Positions 1 through 11,936 of a stretch of DNA of 64,000 bases are shown one piece after another. The DNA is from Elysia chlorotica (lineage: Eukaryota > Mollusca > Gastropoda > Plakobranchidae): NCBI GenBank assembly GCA_003991915.1, contig RQTK01000486.1:64501-128500 (forward strand). The letters run 5' to 3'. The notes under the pieces were generated by a model that was not told the origin of the DNA, did no database searches, and was given only the letters and a program-made list of their open reading frames with translations. Numbering within the stretch: the stretch's first letter is position 1; every line of letters starts with the position of its first letter. Both the position numbers and the translations under genes were made by a program.

Positions 1-597
1 TAGAAGTAGATAGAAACGGAGATGTAGATCTAGATGTAGATCCAGTTGATAAAGAGACCTGAATAACCAGCTAAGTACTCAATCTACTTCTGCATGCTTT
101 TTACATCTTTTGTGTTGGCAATGGTCAGAGAGAAATCTTAGGCTCTACTTGACGTTTATGTTCACTTGTTCTGTTGCATGAATCTGCTACAGCTGGTATA
201 CTCTAAGTCTTGGTGTGAGGCTATTAGACCTATACATTTTCTGAAAGCTGAATACATTCTCTACAACTTTTAGTTTATCTTTTTGAGCTAAACATGTTGG
301 TTTCCAAGTTATTTGGTGACAAAGTAGATATTTTTTAGGCTAGAAACCTGACCTTGGCGTTTCAAGGCCAAGGTCAAGGTCATAAAACCCTTGTATGGTA
401 CCGAAACCCGCTTCAAAATTTTCTAGACCCTTTCAGCTTTCAGAAAATGTATAGGTTTTATGGTTTATAATAAATATTTGCTGCCTCCCAGTCTAATTTA
501 TGACCCCTATATAAATTCCCAAATATAGCCAGACACCACACACTAAATACTAGCGCCACTTGTAGGGTTAAGGCATTGTTGCCACTGTTTTCCTTAC

Positions 598-696
598 CTG
601 GGACCTTCTTAGCCCAGTCAATGATGTAGCGCAGCTCTAGATAGCCGTACTGCATCAGCTCGTTTACACTGACGGCCTCCAGCTTGTCTGGTGTGT
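598..696 (-). CDS. Nuclear receptor exon 6 (start of ligand-binding domain)
   Basis: 99 bp, entered in phase 1 after the acceptor TCTGCAG and left in phase 1 at the donor GTAAGG. It encodes [14 protein letters not shown] and then [14 protein letters not shown]. The WAK-x-(I/V)-PG pattern is the usual helix 3 signature of nuclear receptors. An upstream AG (TTATAG) is ruled out because it would give an in-frame stop. Confidence 0.82.
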
Positions 697-3600
697 CTGC
701 AGACGTATCAAAGTTTAAGTGAATTGTTACCATAGATCTATAACAAAACATAATTAGATTTCTTTATCGTCACTATATGCAGGGGTTGGTCCATTGTCAG
801 CGATAAGGCGTTAGTGAAGAGGGATCCCTAGATTTACTACCGGAAAATTTATGTTCAGCAAGGTTCTATGTGGTTCATAATGAAAACAAAAAATGCAACT
901 CCTCACGAGTGGTAGCAGAATTATCATTATTATTATTATCATTATTACTATTATAATTATTACTATTATAATTGTAAATGACTCCCTCACACTCAGCCTT
1001 GGGAAACAGGTGAGGCTTCGCGGCCACCAACGTGTCCCTAAGTGGGTCGTCACCAGCGCCCTCCAGCCTGTGCGCGTTGCTGGCAGAACTCGAGTGGTCG
1101 GCCAGCGCGTCGAGCCCCATGCCGAGCAGAGTGTCGTGATCGTCTAGCCTCGGGCGTTTGTGGCGGTGCTTGCCTCCCGGGGATCGGTCTTCCCTGACGG
1201 CTGTTTGGGAATAGCACCAGGAGAGAGGAAAACATAGGATGGTTAGATTATACAAACACAACAATTTACTAAAAGAAAAACAACAACTTTATCCTATAAC
1301 ATAAATATAGACCCCTTTCTTTGGTCACACACATATAAAGTGTCAAAAAGACTTGAGTTGATTGCATAGCGTTCAACGTCAGCAAAACATAGGCTATTCC
1401 ACAGATGCGTGTGACAATTTTACGTGCTGGAACATAAAAAGTGCAAGGATACCATGACTCCTGTCTCAGCAGGTTACACTATACTGACACCGACCCAAAC
1501 AATAATGGACCAGATAGGACAAATCATGGGTTTCAAATTAGGGACCTCCCGGTTGAAGGACCAACGCTCTACCACTAGAGCCGGCTTGCCTCCCATGCCT
1601 GAAAGAGAAGGGTTAAATCTCATTTAGAGCAAGACAGTTAAGAGTGAGTGAGAGAGTTCGTTTTACGGCACGTCAGCACGGTAACGGCTATGTTGTGCCC
1701 ATGATGTCCTAAGACAGTTAATGCATTATACTAGTAGTAACGGTGATTCCTTATCTCTTTGAGTAGTAAAAGACAAAAAGTCCCAACAATATAGAAGTTA
1801 AAAGCACCATCTTGTTAACCCCACTGACCGTCTCTCCTCATGCCCATAGCGAGGCATTTCTGGAAGCGGCAGAACTGGCAGGAGTTGCGCGAGAACTTGT
1901 TGATGAAGCAGACGCCCTGGTCCTTGCAGCCGTAGTGCAGCCCCTTCTGGACGGAGCGCTTGAAGAAACCCTTGCAGCCCTCGCACGAGTACACCGAGTA
2001 GTGGTAGCCCGACGCTTTGTCGCCGCAGATCAGGCAGGCCGAGATCGAGCCGTCTCTGGGGAGGGGCATTCACACACAAAAACAAAGGATTCGGTTTGTT
2101 GGTTTTGTCTGTTTAATCTTTCCCCATCGTGTTGCAGACATGTTTTATGTATTGAACATACTCTTGTGCCAGCACATCTTCGTATTGATCTGCCCACATT
2201 CCATTTTGAAATAATGCATATCAAAGCTTTCATCTTTTATAAATTGTAAAAAATTCCTCCAAAAAGTGCGCACATGTGGATATTTACATAGGGACAAAAG
2301 CAAAGTTACCAGGACTTATTCAGCAACTGCTGCCGAAGAAACTAAGAAACGTATTGGTTAAACATAAGAAAAAGAAAATTAGTTTGTTGGTTAGTCTATT
2401 CAAACTGTTTTTTATAATGAGAAGATCGATTTGGCAATCTTTTCTCTGTGGATTGGTGTAAAAGTAAATGTTGACAAAAGTAAAGAAATGGTGATAGATA
2501 GCAAACTAAAAAGTTGCATTCTCAAATGATTTAGTAGCCTTTCATTCAGCAAATTTCATTTCACCAGACAACCTTAATGAAGGCTGAGACTGAAATTTAC
2601 CCAAATATTAAATGGCAATATGATCATGTTCGACAAGTAAACATCAAACTCTGTTCTTGCTATTTTTGGATTCTTTTTTTTTTTTATCAAAAACACAATG
2701 GAAATTTCCACAATGGTCTCAAGAGTGTATCAAAACCAAAACTGATTTGACTAAGTGCAAATTGCACGAGTTTTCACCTTGTGACCACCTACGATTGTAT
2801 CTTGGTTGTCTCTTCCAAAGTTATACACCTTTTTTTTTTCCTGTTCACTATCCAGACTGAGCCTTAAAACTTTTTTTTCTAAATGATATGTTGATAGACT
2901 AACAAAAAGTTGACAAATTCCCCCCAATCAACTTAAGTTTAAGAATCAATTAACACAAGGAAAAGTAAAATGTCCTTTTCTAGACCATTACACAATTTAC
3001 AAGGCTAAAGCCTGATTAAACCTTTTCAAATCGTTTGGTTCAAGGCTTTTTCTTAATGTGCGCACTATTTTTGGAGGTTCTGTTAGAATTTGTTAATGGC
3101 AACAGCTTTGATATCTGTTACTCCAAAATGGGAGGTGTGCAGTTTAATGCAAAGATGTGCTAGCACAGGGGCGCAGTGATGGGAAAAAGATACAAAACTT
3201 TAAAAAAAGGTCTAAAAATTGTCCCCATCAACATAAGTTTAAAAATCAATTCAAACAACGGAAATATCTTAGAACCCTGGAGTCACAGTACGACTCACCC
3301 TCCGTCCCCTTCCATCAACAGGTTCTCGTTATTAGCTCCGGAGCCGGACAGCGACTCCTCGTCCTGATGCACACCCATCTGGGACGGCGCCACAGGGGCG
3401 GGGGAGGCATGAAGGTCACTGCTGGGCTAGCGTTGGACGGGTCCTGAAGGTCCAGAAGATCAACGTTCTTGTCAACGCCGGACAGCGCAATGACGGGCCC
3501 TTCGTCAGGCTTCTGTGGCTGAGAGGTCTCGTCACCTTCTGCCTGTATATTCTGCAGAGAAAATGAGAATGTGGATTAGATTCCTTTTATTTTCACATGT

Positions 3601-4455
3601 AAACGTTTGGCTATGCTTTATACATTAAATGGGCTCAGAATATGAAGTATGCAAGACAACTTTTTTTTCCAAATATATCCCTATGTTTTATCAAAAGAGA
3701 CATTTTGAATGAAGTTAAATACCAAATCATTGCATTAATTTAATATTGGGTATGTCAAAATGTAACTTAGATTTGATATCTTAGATCAATAACTCCTAAG
3801 ATCTCACGAAAAGCAATATTATAAAATCCATAAATTTTTGTTGTAACAAATTTGTCAGGGAATGCCCGTGTAAGACAAGGTGGTTTCTGTCATGACAAGC
3901 CACTTCTGTAATATGTAATCAATGAATCATTCAGATAGGTAATAAGGTTCCCAGTCAATTCCAAAACTATTGTAGGTGCCACACTCCGTTTGATAATGAG
4001 TGCTTAACTAGTGCACTCTTGCATGGGATTATTACTGTTGTTGAATCTCTAATAACGTATGAAATAAAGTCTAGTTAACCTGCATTATGATGTAAACATT
4101 TTTCCCAGAGCCAGACTCTCCAACTGTTGAGAAACAATACATAGTCGTTGAAACAAGCGCCTCCCAAAACATTAGCGCAAACAGAGACGGGTACAAATAT
4201 ATCATCATCATGATTAAGTACAACTGCATTAAAACAAAAATAATAATTAATCATTAAGGACACATAGTGTTTGTAATACATTGGTTATTTATTTAGTTTA
4301 AATAATAATAATAATAATAATAATGATGATGACGATGATAATTATGATAATAATGATGGTGATGGTGATGATATGGTGATGGTGATGACGATGACGATGA
4401 CGACAACGAAGAAGACGACGACGACGATGATGATGATGATAATAATAATAATAAA

Positions 4456-4550
<95 letters not shown>

Positions 4551-5811
4551 GGAATATTTATTATTTAAAGAAGAAAAAGAAGATAAAAAATACTTTTCAA
4601 TTGCACCAATAACTTTCGGCTTTAAAAATTTCTTCACAAAACTAGCATTCCTATGCCTCAATTTTCAGTCCAATAACAAGCTGGTCTGTTAGGAAGAAAA
4701 GCAAACTGATCCCTTGATTTATCAAATTCAGAGAATAATCACAAGTTCAAATTGTTTTTAGCTGCCAAGCCTTTTTGCAAGCCAACAATTCCTCAAAGAT
4801 ACTAAAAGTTTTTGTATCTATGAATGCTTTTGTTGTATATGAGTAAGATAAAGCAAGATTAGATGCATAGCGGAGGGAGAAAGGCACAGATTTCTTTCTT
4901 TAAGTATAAAGTAAACATTTTTTTTAAATCAATTTGTCTTGTCAGCATGTAAAGGTGAAATTTGTAAGAATTTTTTTTTTTTAAGTCTATAAAATAATAC
5001 AAACTAAAAATACTAAAACATGCTTCCTTCCTTTTTCTAGAGGGCTTTGCAAATAATTATATGAGAAAAATTGATTGTTTAACTCTGCTTTTCAGCATGA
5101 AAACACTCACCATCGTCTGAGTTGACATCTGACCGAGAGAGCATCTCTTCTTTCATAGTGAAACCCTCAGACTTACGCGCAGGATTGTCTCCAGCAAGAA
5201 CTAATGGAGGAAGAGACAGAGAATATATATATGTCATGACTTTGTTATAATCGTTACTTACTGTCCGTTGCCAGCAACTATGCTGTATTGTGGAAGGCTC
5301 TATATACTAGCTTTACAGTCTGACAAGTTTACACGCTGCTCAACACTGACAGTACGACTAGGATACCCAGACTTCTTTGATGGTACTCCTTATCTCACAT
5401 TGAGAGATTTCAACAAGATTTAAAGGGTTTGATTAAACAATGTCAACTGCATGCTGCAGTGGCCAAGACAATTGCTTACTTTCAAGCCAAGAGGAGAGAC
5501 AAAGCATGTGTAGTTTACAAGCTATTTCAGGTTATTTATATTAAGTTAAGAATCAGCATGTACACTTTCAGATGTTGAAAAAGTTATCATTTCTAGAACC
5601 AGAGATAATTCTATTTGTGTGAAATTTAAAAATGTCAGTAATAGTTTGTCCATGTTTAGAGGGCTGTCAGCGACTTGTGCCTGAATCCGCCTGGTTGACT
5701 CACATCCGTGTGTCACTGTGTCACTGTGTCACTGTGTACTGTGGACTCACCGGACTCCTCGGCGGAAGATTCGTCACACTCTGGACCTTTAGTACTGCCT
5801 GTGCTGTCCAT
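598..5811 (-). CDS. Orphan nuclear receptor, 5' part (six coding exons, 3' end outside window)
   Basis: Ligand-type nuclear receptor, a DNA-binding transcription factor. Six exons join in order 5811-5751, 5200-5111, 3538-3299, 2055-1829, 1200-991, 696-598, each with AG/GT borders. The N-terminal region is acidic and Ser-rich. Exon 4 encodes both C4 zinc fingers: CLIC...[10 protein letters not shown], then CKDQGVC...CQFC and [10 protein letters not shown]. Exon 5 continues with a C-terminal extension ([19 protein letters not shown]) and a hinge. Exon 6 encodes [14 protein letters not shown], which resembles helix 3 of a ligand-binding domain. The P-box (EGCKG) and the AVRED..PGG extension recall NR5/NR6 (FTZ-F1, GCNF/DHR4), and [10 protein letters not shown] also fits NR4. 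I cannot place the subfamily. Exon phases agree everywhere except exon 3, which is one base short. The rest of the ligand-binding domain lies left of position 598. Confidence 0.88.
921..974. repeat. (ATT)n-like microsatellite
   Basis: Imperfect ATT/ATC run in the intron just after nuclear receptor exon 5, within 20 bp of its donor. Confidence 0.85.
991..1200 (-). CDS. Nuclear receptor exon 5 (C-terminal extension and hinge)
   Basis: 210 bp. Acceptor CCCAAACAG; donor GTGAGG after KAE. The first codon is split with exon 4 to give Ala in [14 protein letters not shown]. Basic residues ([11 protein letters not shown]) follow the zinc fingers, as expected for the DNA-minor-groove or nuclear-localisation extension. 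An acidic, Ser/Ala-rich hinge with no recognised motif follows. Confidence 0.85.
1437..1605 (-). mobile_element. Decayed tRNA-derived SINE relic (family A)
   Basis: Shares the block 'accatgactcctgtctcag' and the 'acactatactgacaccgacc' segment with the full SINE copies at 11952 and 50491. The tRNA-like head, with a degenerate GGTTTGAAACC B box, lies to the right, so the element is on the minus strand. It sits in the intron between nuclear receptor exons 4 and 5. Confidence 0.7.
1829..2055 (-). CDS. Nuclear receptor exon 4 (complete C4 zinc-finger DNA-binding domain)
   Basis: 227 bp. The acceptor CCCCTCCCCAG lies just before AGACGG; the donor is G|GTCAGT. It encodes C-x2-C-x13-C-x2-C (first finger, P-box CEGCKG) and C-x5-C-x9-C-x2-C (second finger), ending AMGMRRD. 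All eight zinc cysteines are present. An ATG in the pyrimidine tract upstream is intronic and not a start. Confidence 0.93.
2056..3298. other. Nuclear receptor intron 3, no recognised content
   Basis: AT-rich sequence with T-runs. I see no coding exon, known repeat or conserved motif. Confidence 0.6.
3299..3538 (-). CDS. Nuclear receptor exon 3, with an apparent one-base frame break
   Basis: 240 bp. The acceptor AGGCAG keeps frame with exon 2, and the donor is GG|GTGAGT. The first part reads [15 protein letters not shown] and on to DPSNAS. The last part, in the frame required by exon 4, reads [15 protein letters not shown] and ends LLMEGDG. The two halves are in different frames. The first frame reaches a stop near 3310, and the second has a TAG at 3427-3429. 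One extra base between about 3380 and 3427, where there are C runs, would restore continuity. Confidence 0.75.
3539..5110. other. Nuclear receptor intron 2
   Basis: AT-rich intron. Apart from the trinucleotide array at 4301-4550, nothing is recognised. Confidence 0.6.
4301..4550. repeat. Compound (AAT/ATG/ACG)n microsatellite, about 250 bp
   Basis: Long trinucleotide array: AAT, then GATGGT/GACGAT variants, then a pure AAT run of over 100 bp. It lies within nuclear receptor intron 2. Long homopolymeric reading frames across it are artefacts. Confidence 0.95.
5111..5200 (-). CDS. Nuclear receptor exon 2
   Basis: 90 bp. Acceptor TCCTCCATTAG, donor G|GTGAGT, phases 1 in and 1 out. It encodes [20 protein letters not shown] and then an acidic stretch, part of the variable N-terminal (A/B) region. 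No motif recognised. Confidence 0.78.
5555..5716. mobile_element. Half-copy of a small inverted-repeat MITE
   Basis: The right end reads 'gacttgtgcctgaatccg' followed by 'ggttgactcac', matching the right termini of the MITEs at 32842-33110 and 60148-60403. No left terminus is seen. It ends about 30 bp from the exon 1 donor of the nuclear receptor. Confidence 0.5.
5751..5811 (-). CDS. Nuclear receptor exon 1 with start codon
   Basis: The ATG at 5811-5809 opens [20 protein letters not shown], with donor G|GTGAGT at 5750. The frame continues into exon 2 across a split codon. It is the first ATG that gives an open frame linked to the downstream exons; a non-coding 5' exon further right cannot be excluded. 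Confidence 0.75.
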
Positions 5812-6572
5812 TGTCAATGAAATTCCCAAGTCAAACTGTAAGCTTTCTCATAACACACACAGCATCGGAAATCTGACAAAAAAGTTTTTTATATACATAT
5901 TTTAATTTTTAAAAAATAGCCAAACTGCCTTCAACATCCTTTATTTACATTTAACTGGCTCTCAATTTCTATCTAGAGGTAAGTCTATCTTAACACTTCA
6001 CAGCAGGCTATGTGAATCTTAATTATGTTGTTCGACTGATGGTTCTACTTCTAGGTCTGGTTTTGCATCACTATTCTTGATCCCTGACTATGAGAAAACG
6101 AGGTTGGGAGATGGGGTTACCAGGCACTGTTGGACCAGCCATAGGGAGGATAGTGGGGTGTTGGAGTCCTCACAGTGCTTACTTCATACCAGAAAAGATT
6201 CTTAGAAGGAAAGGATAGTTTAGGTTGTAGATTTTATTATTATTACTAGGCAAGTGCCCATCATCGCATCTAGATTTACTTTTCTATGATACTAATTATT
6301 AGACCTGCATGTGTGCCCCAACCAAATTGTCTGAACTTAATTGCGTAAACACACATTTCAACATGTGGTCCTTTTTCTTCGTCAAAATCAAAAGAGGACA
6401 CTTGTTTTTAAGTTAGGCAGTTAAGTCAAAATGTCAAAGTTAAACGTTTAGAATTAGTTTTGTAATTTTTTTTTAACTATTCAAAATGTCAAAAAAAATC
6501 TGTTTAAAATATGTTGATATTCATAAGTTTGAAAAAAGAAGAAATAGAAGAAGTTTGAGTTTAAATTTGTGG
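5812..6572. other. Upstream region of the nuclear receptor gene
   Basis: Probably contains the 5' UTR and promoter. I see no clear TATA box or conserved element, only AT-rich sequence. Confidence 0.4.
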
Positions 6573-6957
6573 TGAGAGAAAGAAGAAGGTCGAATTTTTA
6601 AAAATAAGTGAAGAGTGAAGAGAGAGAAGAAAGTCTTAATTTAAATAAGTGAAGAGTGAAGAGAGAGAAGAAGGTCGAATTTAAATAAGTGAAGAGTGAA
6701 GAGAGAGAAGAAGGTCGAATTTTTAAAAATAAGTGAAGAGTGAAGAGAGAGAAGAAGGTCGAATTTAAATATGTGAAAAGTGAAGAGAGAGAACAAGGTC
6801 GAATTTTTAAAAATAAGTGAAGAGTGAAGAGAGAGAAGAAGGTCGAATTTTTAAAAATAAGTGAAGAGTGAAGAGAGAGAAGAAAGTCGAATTTAAATAA
6901 GTGAAGAGTGAAGAGAGAGAAGAAGGTCGAATTTAAATAAGTGAAGAGTGAAGAGAG
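6573..6957. repeat. Minisatellite, about nine units of 40 or 44 bp
   Basis: Units contain 'aagtgaagagtgaagagaga' then 'gaagaaggtcgaattt'. The two unit lengths differ by an extra 'ttaa'-type insertion. It is purine-rich on the plus strand and lies 0.76-1.15 kb upstream of the nuclear receptor start codon. Confidence 0.95.
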
Positions 6958-9856
6958 CTATGTTGTGAGAAAAGGAAGAGAGAGAGATAAAGAAGGTTAG
7001 GTAGACCATTACTCGATCTAAATTCTACAAGAAACTAACTTTCAAAGTTAGAGCTAGGACATGGTCACTGTGTGTTTAAGGTTGTGAGATCCCAGATATG
7101 GCAGGATCAAATTTTTTGAAACTTGGACAAAGTGAGGTATAGGAAACACAATCTTCTATTCTTCAAGAAAGAGATTTTTATAAACGATTATCAAGAAATA
7201 CAGAAAACAGGTTCCAAAATTGCGCTTACTGTGAACAAACAGTCAAAGGATCTATTGTAGGCGCTTTGACTGCTAGCTGCAGGTAAGGTGGAAAATCATG
7301 GTATTGATGCAAATCTTGGTTCTGAGATATAGGCCAAATAATTGAAAATATTGACCTCGGATCACTAATAGACCTATCTTTAAATGTCCATAACTTCTTC
7401 AATAATTAAGATATTTAAAAAAATTTAAAAAGCTTCTTAATCAGAACATTCTAAGCTTTCTACAAATATAAAAAATATCTATTGGTCATACTTCCGTCAA
7501 AACCATTCATTTCGTAGGCTGGACAAGTAAATCTTTTTAAGACCTATTTTATGTGTGGTATGAACCAATTTGACATTGGAATTGCCCAAAAAAGAGAGAA
7601 AAAAAGGGTCTTATGGAAAAAAACACTAATAAAATTAAATAACACAAAACAAAACAAAAACATGGGATCTGGGGGATGCATTCCCCTAGAGTACAATTTT
7701 TATTATTATGGAATAACAAATTTTAAATTGCATATCTGTTGGCAAAAAAAACAATATTTCACATACAAATAAAATATAAATCAAGGTCATTTGAAGGTCA
7801 AGAACACATTTGCGGGCAAATTCAATGTCGGATTCATTCACAACAAACAAATATAGTTATGTCTCATAAACATTAACTTGTCCATAAAATGTGACGAATA
7901 GTGTTATTTTTATTGTCTACAGACTGATGACATTGAAGAATAGTTTTAGGTCTCAACTAAATCTACACTAGATCTAGCTATACCTAGATCTACATATTTG
8001 CTTGGGGGCGTGGCACTATATTCACCCCAGAAAATCTTATATTTTCTACATTTTTACATTTCCAAATGATAACATTTCCTAATAGTTTATACATATTCTT
8101 CTTCACAAAAATATACATACATTGAGGTATTTCTGGCCAGTAGATTTCACACTATTTAAAACAATTAAATGGGTGTGTCTATACGCGCTATGTTTATTCT
8201 GCCTCTTTACTGTATAGGGCCTATGGGTTTTTGTCCAAATTTTGCTTTACCCTCACTAGACTATATGTTGATCTGAGGGTCAAATTTTGCTATAACACAA
8301 GAGTCTGTATTGTATACATCTCAGTATAACTATAAATTTTGTTTTTAAATCAATTCTTTGATCTAGAGGTCGAATAAAGTTCTAGATTTTCTATCCTAAT
8401 TTAACGTTTCTTAGATCTAAAGAAATACTTTTCTAGATCTACTCAGTTACTGTCTTTAAAAGTAGAACAATTGCCATTGGCAGCGTTTATAAACATAATT
8501 TAGATAAAAGAAAGCTATGCTATCTAGATTCTAGATTTAGACCTGTAGTCCAGATCTAGTGCATAGATCTAGATCTATACCAATTTGTACAGAAACACTG
8601 GAGTCTAGATTTAGATCTAGCTCTATTTGAATATACAAAATTATCAGTGGTTAAAGATCTACTGCGTATAGACCCAGCCTAGATCTAGGTCTAGATCCAG
8701 ATTCTAGATCTACTTATATCTAGATTCTAGGTTTATAATCTTGACCTACTGCTGCTACTACTCCCTGCTCCTAAGTATCTAGATCTGGAATCAACATATT
8801 ATCTAAATTATTTTTCATTTAAATATCAGATCTATAAGATTAATAATTGATCAATATATCACACCATAATGCATGTAGGCTATAGATTCTACATGTAGAC
8901 CTACTGTTTTATAATTATCTCCGTGATGAAATTTGTTTTCCTTGTTCTTGCACCTATTGAATTTCTAAACAACGAAATTAAAATTTTGGAGGGGTTGAAA
9001 AGCGAAACAAATTTACAGGGCTAGCGAGGGAAGCTGCTAGTCTTCCCTCTTCGCGGTATCGCCTAAACCAAAGAGATTCCCCTATAAATAGCCTAAACCA
9101 ATGACTCGAATAATTTTCGATATTTTAAAATTGTATGAGTTTTTGGAGAATACATGTAGTGCACATAGAGATAGGACGGTTTACATTTTAGTCTAGTGGG
9201 TCCTTAGGCCGAACAAAAATTAAAATACGTACTCTCTAATTACCACTTAGCGATATCTACGTAAAAAATTGATAGAAATAAATCACCTTAATAAAAGTGT
9301 GCTTTGCCTTCTAATTTTTGTAAGCCTTGTATACGACCTTAGTATTCTGGTCATAATAACAACCATAATTATGCAGTCATCCAGTGATAGTGATGCTTTC
9401 AACGTTGAATTTTTTCCCGTTCCCAAACCAATCGGGCGTAGTTGATTTTTCAACCATTCCTATAGTTTACGGATTTGACTGTCAGTGCACCATCTAATAT
9501 CATTGAGAAGAGTGCCAAAAATTCCAATAATGTTGTGTATAATGACTTCTACGTTTTATGAAGAAACTCTAACGGCGACAGGGACACCACGTGTCTCGAA
9601 CAGCTGTCGACTTGCTTTTCAGCTCTGAGCGCAACCTACTGTGCAGTATCTTTGGCTAAGCTAACTCTTTGTTACGTTTCGAAGTTCGAAGTTTTTCAGG
9701 CGACTGTCGGCATTGGAAGGCGATAATAGTATCAGGGAATGGACAAGACGTGGTGGGGAACTGGCGCAGGTGGAAAAGTTACTCGGCATGATCACAGTTC
9801 ACACGCAGCAGCAACAGCAGCAGCAGTACGAGGAGGACAAAGACACATTTAAGGCA
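6958..9856. other. Intergenic, AT-rich, no gene seen
   Basis: No exon-like open frame with splice signals. The segment 8340-8905 is listed separately for its TCTAGATC motifs. Confidence 0.55.
8340..8905. repeat. TCTAGATC/AGATCTAG-rich tract
   Basis: The overlapping palindromes TCTAGA and AGATCT recur many times at irregular spacing. Similar tracts occur near 36000-36420, 38330-38430 and 49750-49870. It is not a regular tandem repeat. Confidence 0.7.
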
Positions 9857-9950
9857 TGGGCGGGGATCGAACCCGTACCTTCTACTCGGCACCCATTCGC
9901 CTTGCTACGGCGAATACCAGTGTGCTTAACCACTCTGCCATCGGCTTTCA
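9857..9950 (-). repeat. tRNA-like sequence (Ser/Leu-like), probably a pseudo-tRNA or SINE head
   Basis: The minus strand reads GATGGCAGAGTGGTTAAGC (A-box/D-arm like), a long middle part and GGGTTCGATCCCC (B box/T-loop). The ends do not pair well as an acceptor stem and one T-stem pair is mismatched, so a working tRNA gene is unlikely. Confidence 0.5.
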
Positions 9951-11150
9951 TAAAATGGAATGCTTTTGGCAAAGGACTTTACACAATATTTGCCTTGACT
10001 GAGAAATTGTGCTGAGTCCAAGTTTATTGCAGAACGTAAACAAACAAAGATTTAAGTTAGCCAGAATAAACAATAGGATTATGATACAGAAAAGTAGTCC
10101 AACAACAATAGAGGTTAGGGACCAAATAATGATGCTAGTAACTGGTTTACAGAGGTGAAACTTCTTCTGGTGATATAGCGCTTTCAACACTCTTCGGTGA
10201 ATATTTTAGAGATTGTGTGGCTCCCAAACCTGTCTCTCTCCATTTTGCTTCCCAGGGTCATTTGAGATTGTATATTGTAGTATGTCTATTCTTGAGTTTA
10301 AACAAAGTGGTAATGATAGCAGAGTTCGCTTTAACATCGAGCAAAGGATCGTCTTTGAGTTTGGTAATTTGTCCCCAGATGGAATAAAATCAATGTTCAA
10401 CACGTGTTTTCTTCTAATTACCAGGTTTAAAGCTATGTAGCTCTGTTCTTAGTTAGTATATTGAGATTATCCTTCCCATTTTTTGTTTGGCTTTTATCTT
10501 TTCCGCCAGATTTGTCACCTTGTTGCACACCACATAACAATTCACTTATTCTTGTCCTAAAAGCATAGTTATTAGTCTTCGGTGCAACACCGGTACAACA
10601 AGAGCATGCACCGAAATGAATTTCTTGTTTCTATCGACCCGTGTCTAATGGAACAATGCTATGCGCTTTCAACAAATCTGCTCCACCATAACATTTTTAA
10701 CTGATTATAAACTTACTCTTAACAAGTTCATTTTAAATCTAGACTGGTTATCGTAATATAATTACAATGGATAATTTGTTCTGGAGGTGTTATCTCTTAT
10801 TGATTAATTGGATTGGTACCTTCTCACTGTACATACTCTGCTCTCCTTCTTTCCGTTTAAGACTAATCTTCATTATTTGACTTTCTTTTTGGATCTAGAT
10901 TTCCTTTTTCACTTTTTTTTCTATTGCTTTTAGTTTACATTTAGATATGTTATCTTCATGGATCTGTTTTATTTAAAAATTTCGTGTGTGAATCTCTTTT
11001 ACAAGTAAAATCTTAATACACTATTTTTTCTTTTTTTTTCAATTTATTCATTTTTTGTCTGATGAAGGTTTAAAGCCGAACGCTTACGTGTTTTATATCA
11101 CTTTGTGTTCTTAGAGCTGCACTATACTTTTTTTTGGTGCCTTGCAGAGT
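9951..11150. other. Intergenic, no gene seen
   Basis: AT-rich. The open frames are short, lack splice context and show no recognisable domain. Confidence 0.5.
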
Positions 11151-11236
11151 ACTTTTAGTAGTGGTAGTAGCAACAGCAGCAGTAGTAGTAGTAGTAGCAG
11201 CAGCAGCAGTACTGGTGGTGGTGATGGTAGTAGTAC

Positions 11237-11323
<87 letters not shown>

Positions 11324-11334
11324 TAGAGGTAGAG

Positions 11335-11400
<66 letters not shown>

Positions 11401-11522
11401 CTAGTACTAGTAGTTGTAGTCGCAGCAGCAACAGCAGTAGCAGTAGTAGGAGGAATGGTAGTGGTACAGCTAGTAGTAATAGCAGCAGCAGCAGCAGTAG
11501 TACATGTACTAGTAGCAGCACC
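11151..11522. repeat. Compound (AGT/AGC)n microsatellite, about 370 bp
   Basis: Mainly AGT on the plus strand with AGC, GGT and ACT interruptions. It produces artefactual poly-Ser, poly-Val and poly-Leu frames. Confidence 0.96.
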
Positions 11523-11936
11523 AATTTCACGCAGCTAATCAGGCTCATTGGAGAAGTTGCCTTTGCTCTTTCAAAGGACCCAGTTTCCTGGCATGGCTGA
11601 CGTCTGCCACTGGTTTAGAGTTTAGCGAGTGTGAGATTTGAGAAGCTTCTGCTACAATAGGAAATTAAGAAAACAGTCCAGCAGAACTTTCTCACAGATT
11701 GAAATTACCACGAAAACCTAAAAAAAAAGAAGAAAAAAAAGTCTGGCCATTCAAATTTCTCCTAATTTGAATTTTACGAAAGAACCGGTTGTCATTTTTC
11801 TCTCTTTGGCTCTATAGGAATGGAACTCGTAATTCAAAATGTTTCTGGTTTGATTCTCTTAGTTAAATTACAGCTGGAACAACCAATAGGCTTTACAAAA
11901 GTATTATCCGTCAAGCAGCCTTTAATGCTTATTGCT

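Noticed and set aside
9857-9950. Functional tRNA-Ser or tRNA-Leu gene
   Set aside because: A and B boxes are present, but the acceptor ends do not pair and the T-stem has a mismatch, so it is kept only as a tRNA-like repeat.
11111-11600. Long poly-Ser, poly-Val and poly-Leu open frames
   Set aside because: They are translations of an AGT/AGC microsatellite. The same happens at 4293-4661, 19865-20047 and 21840-22502.
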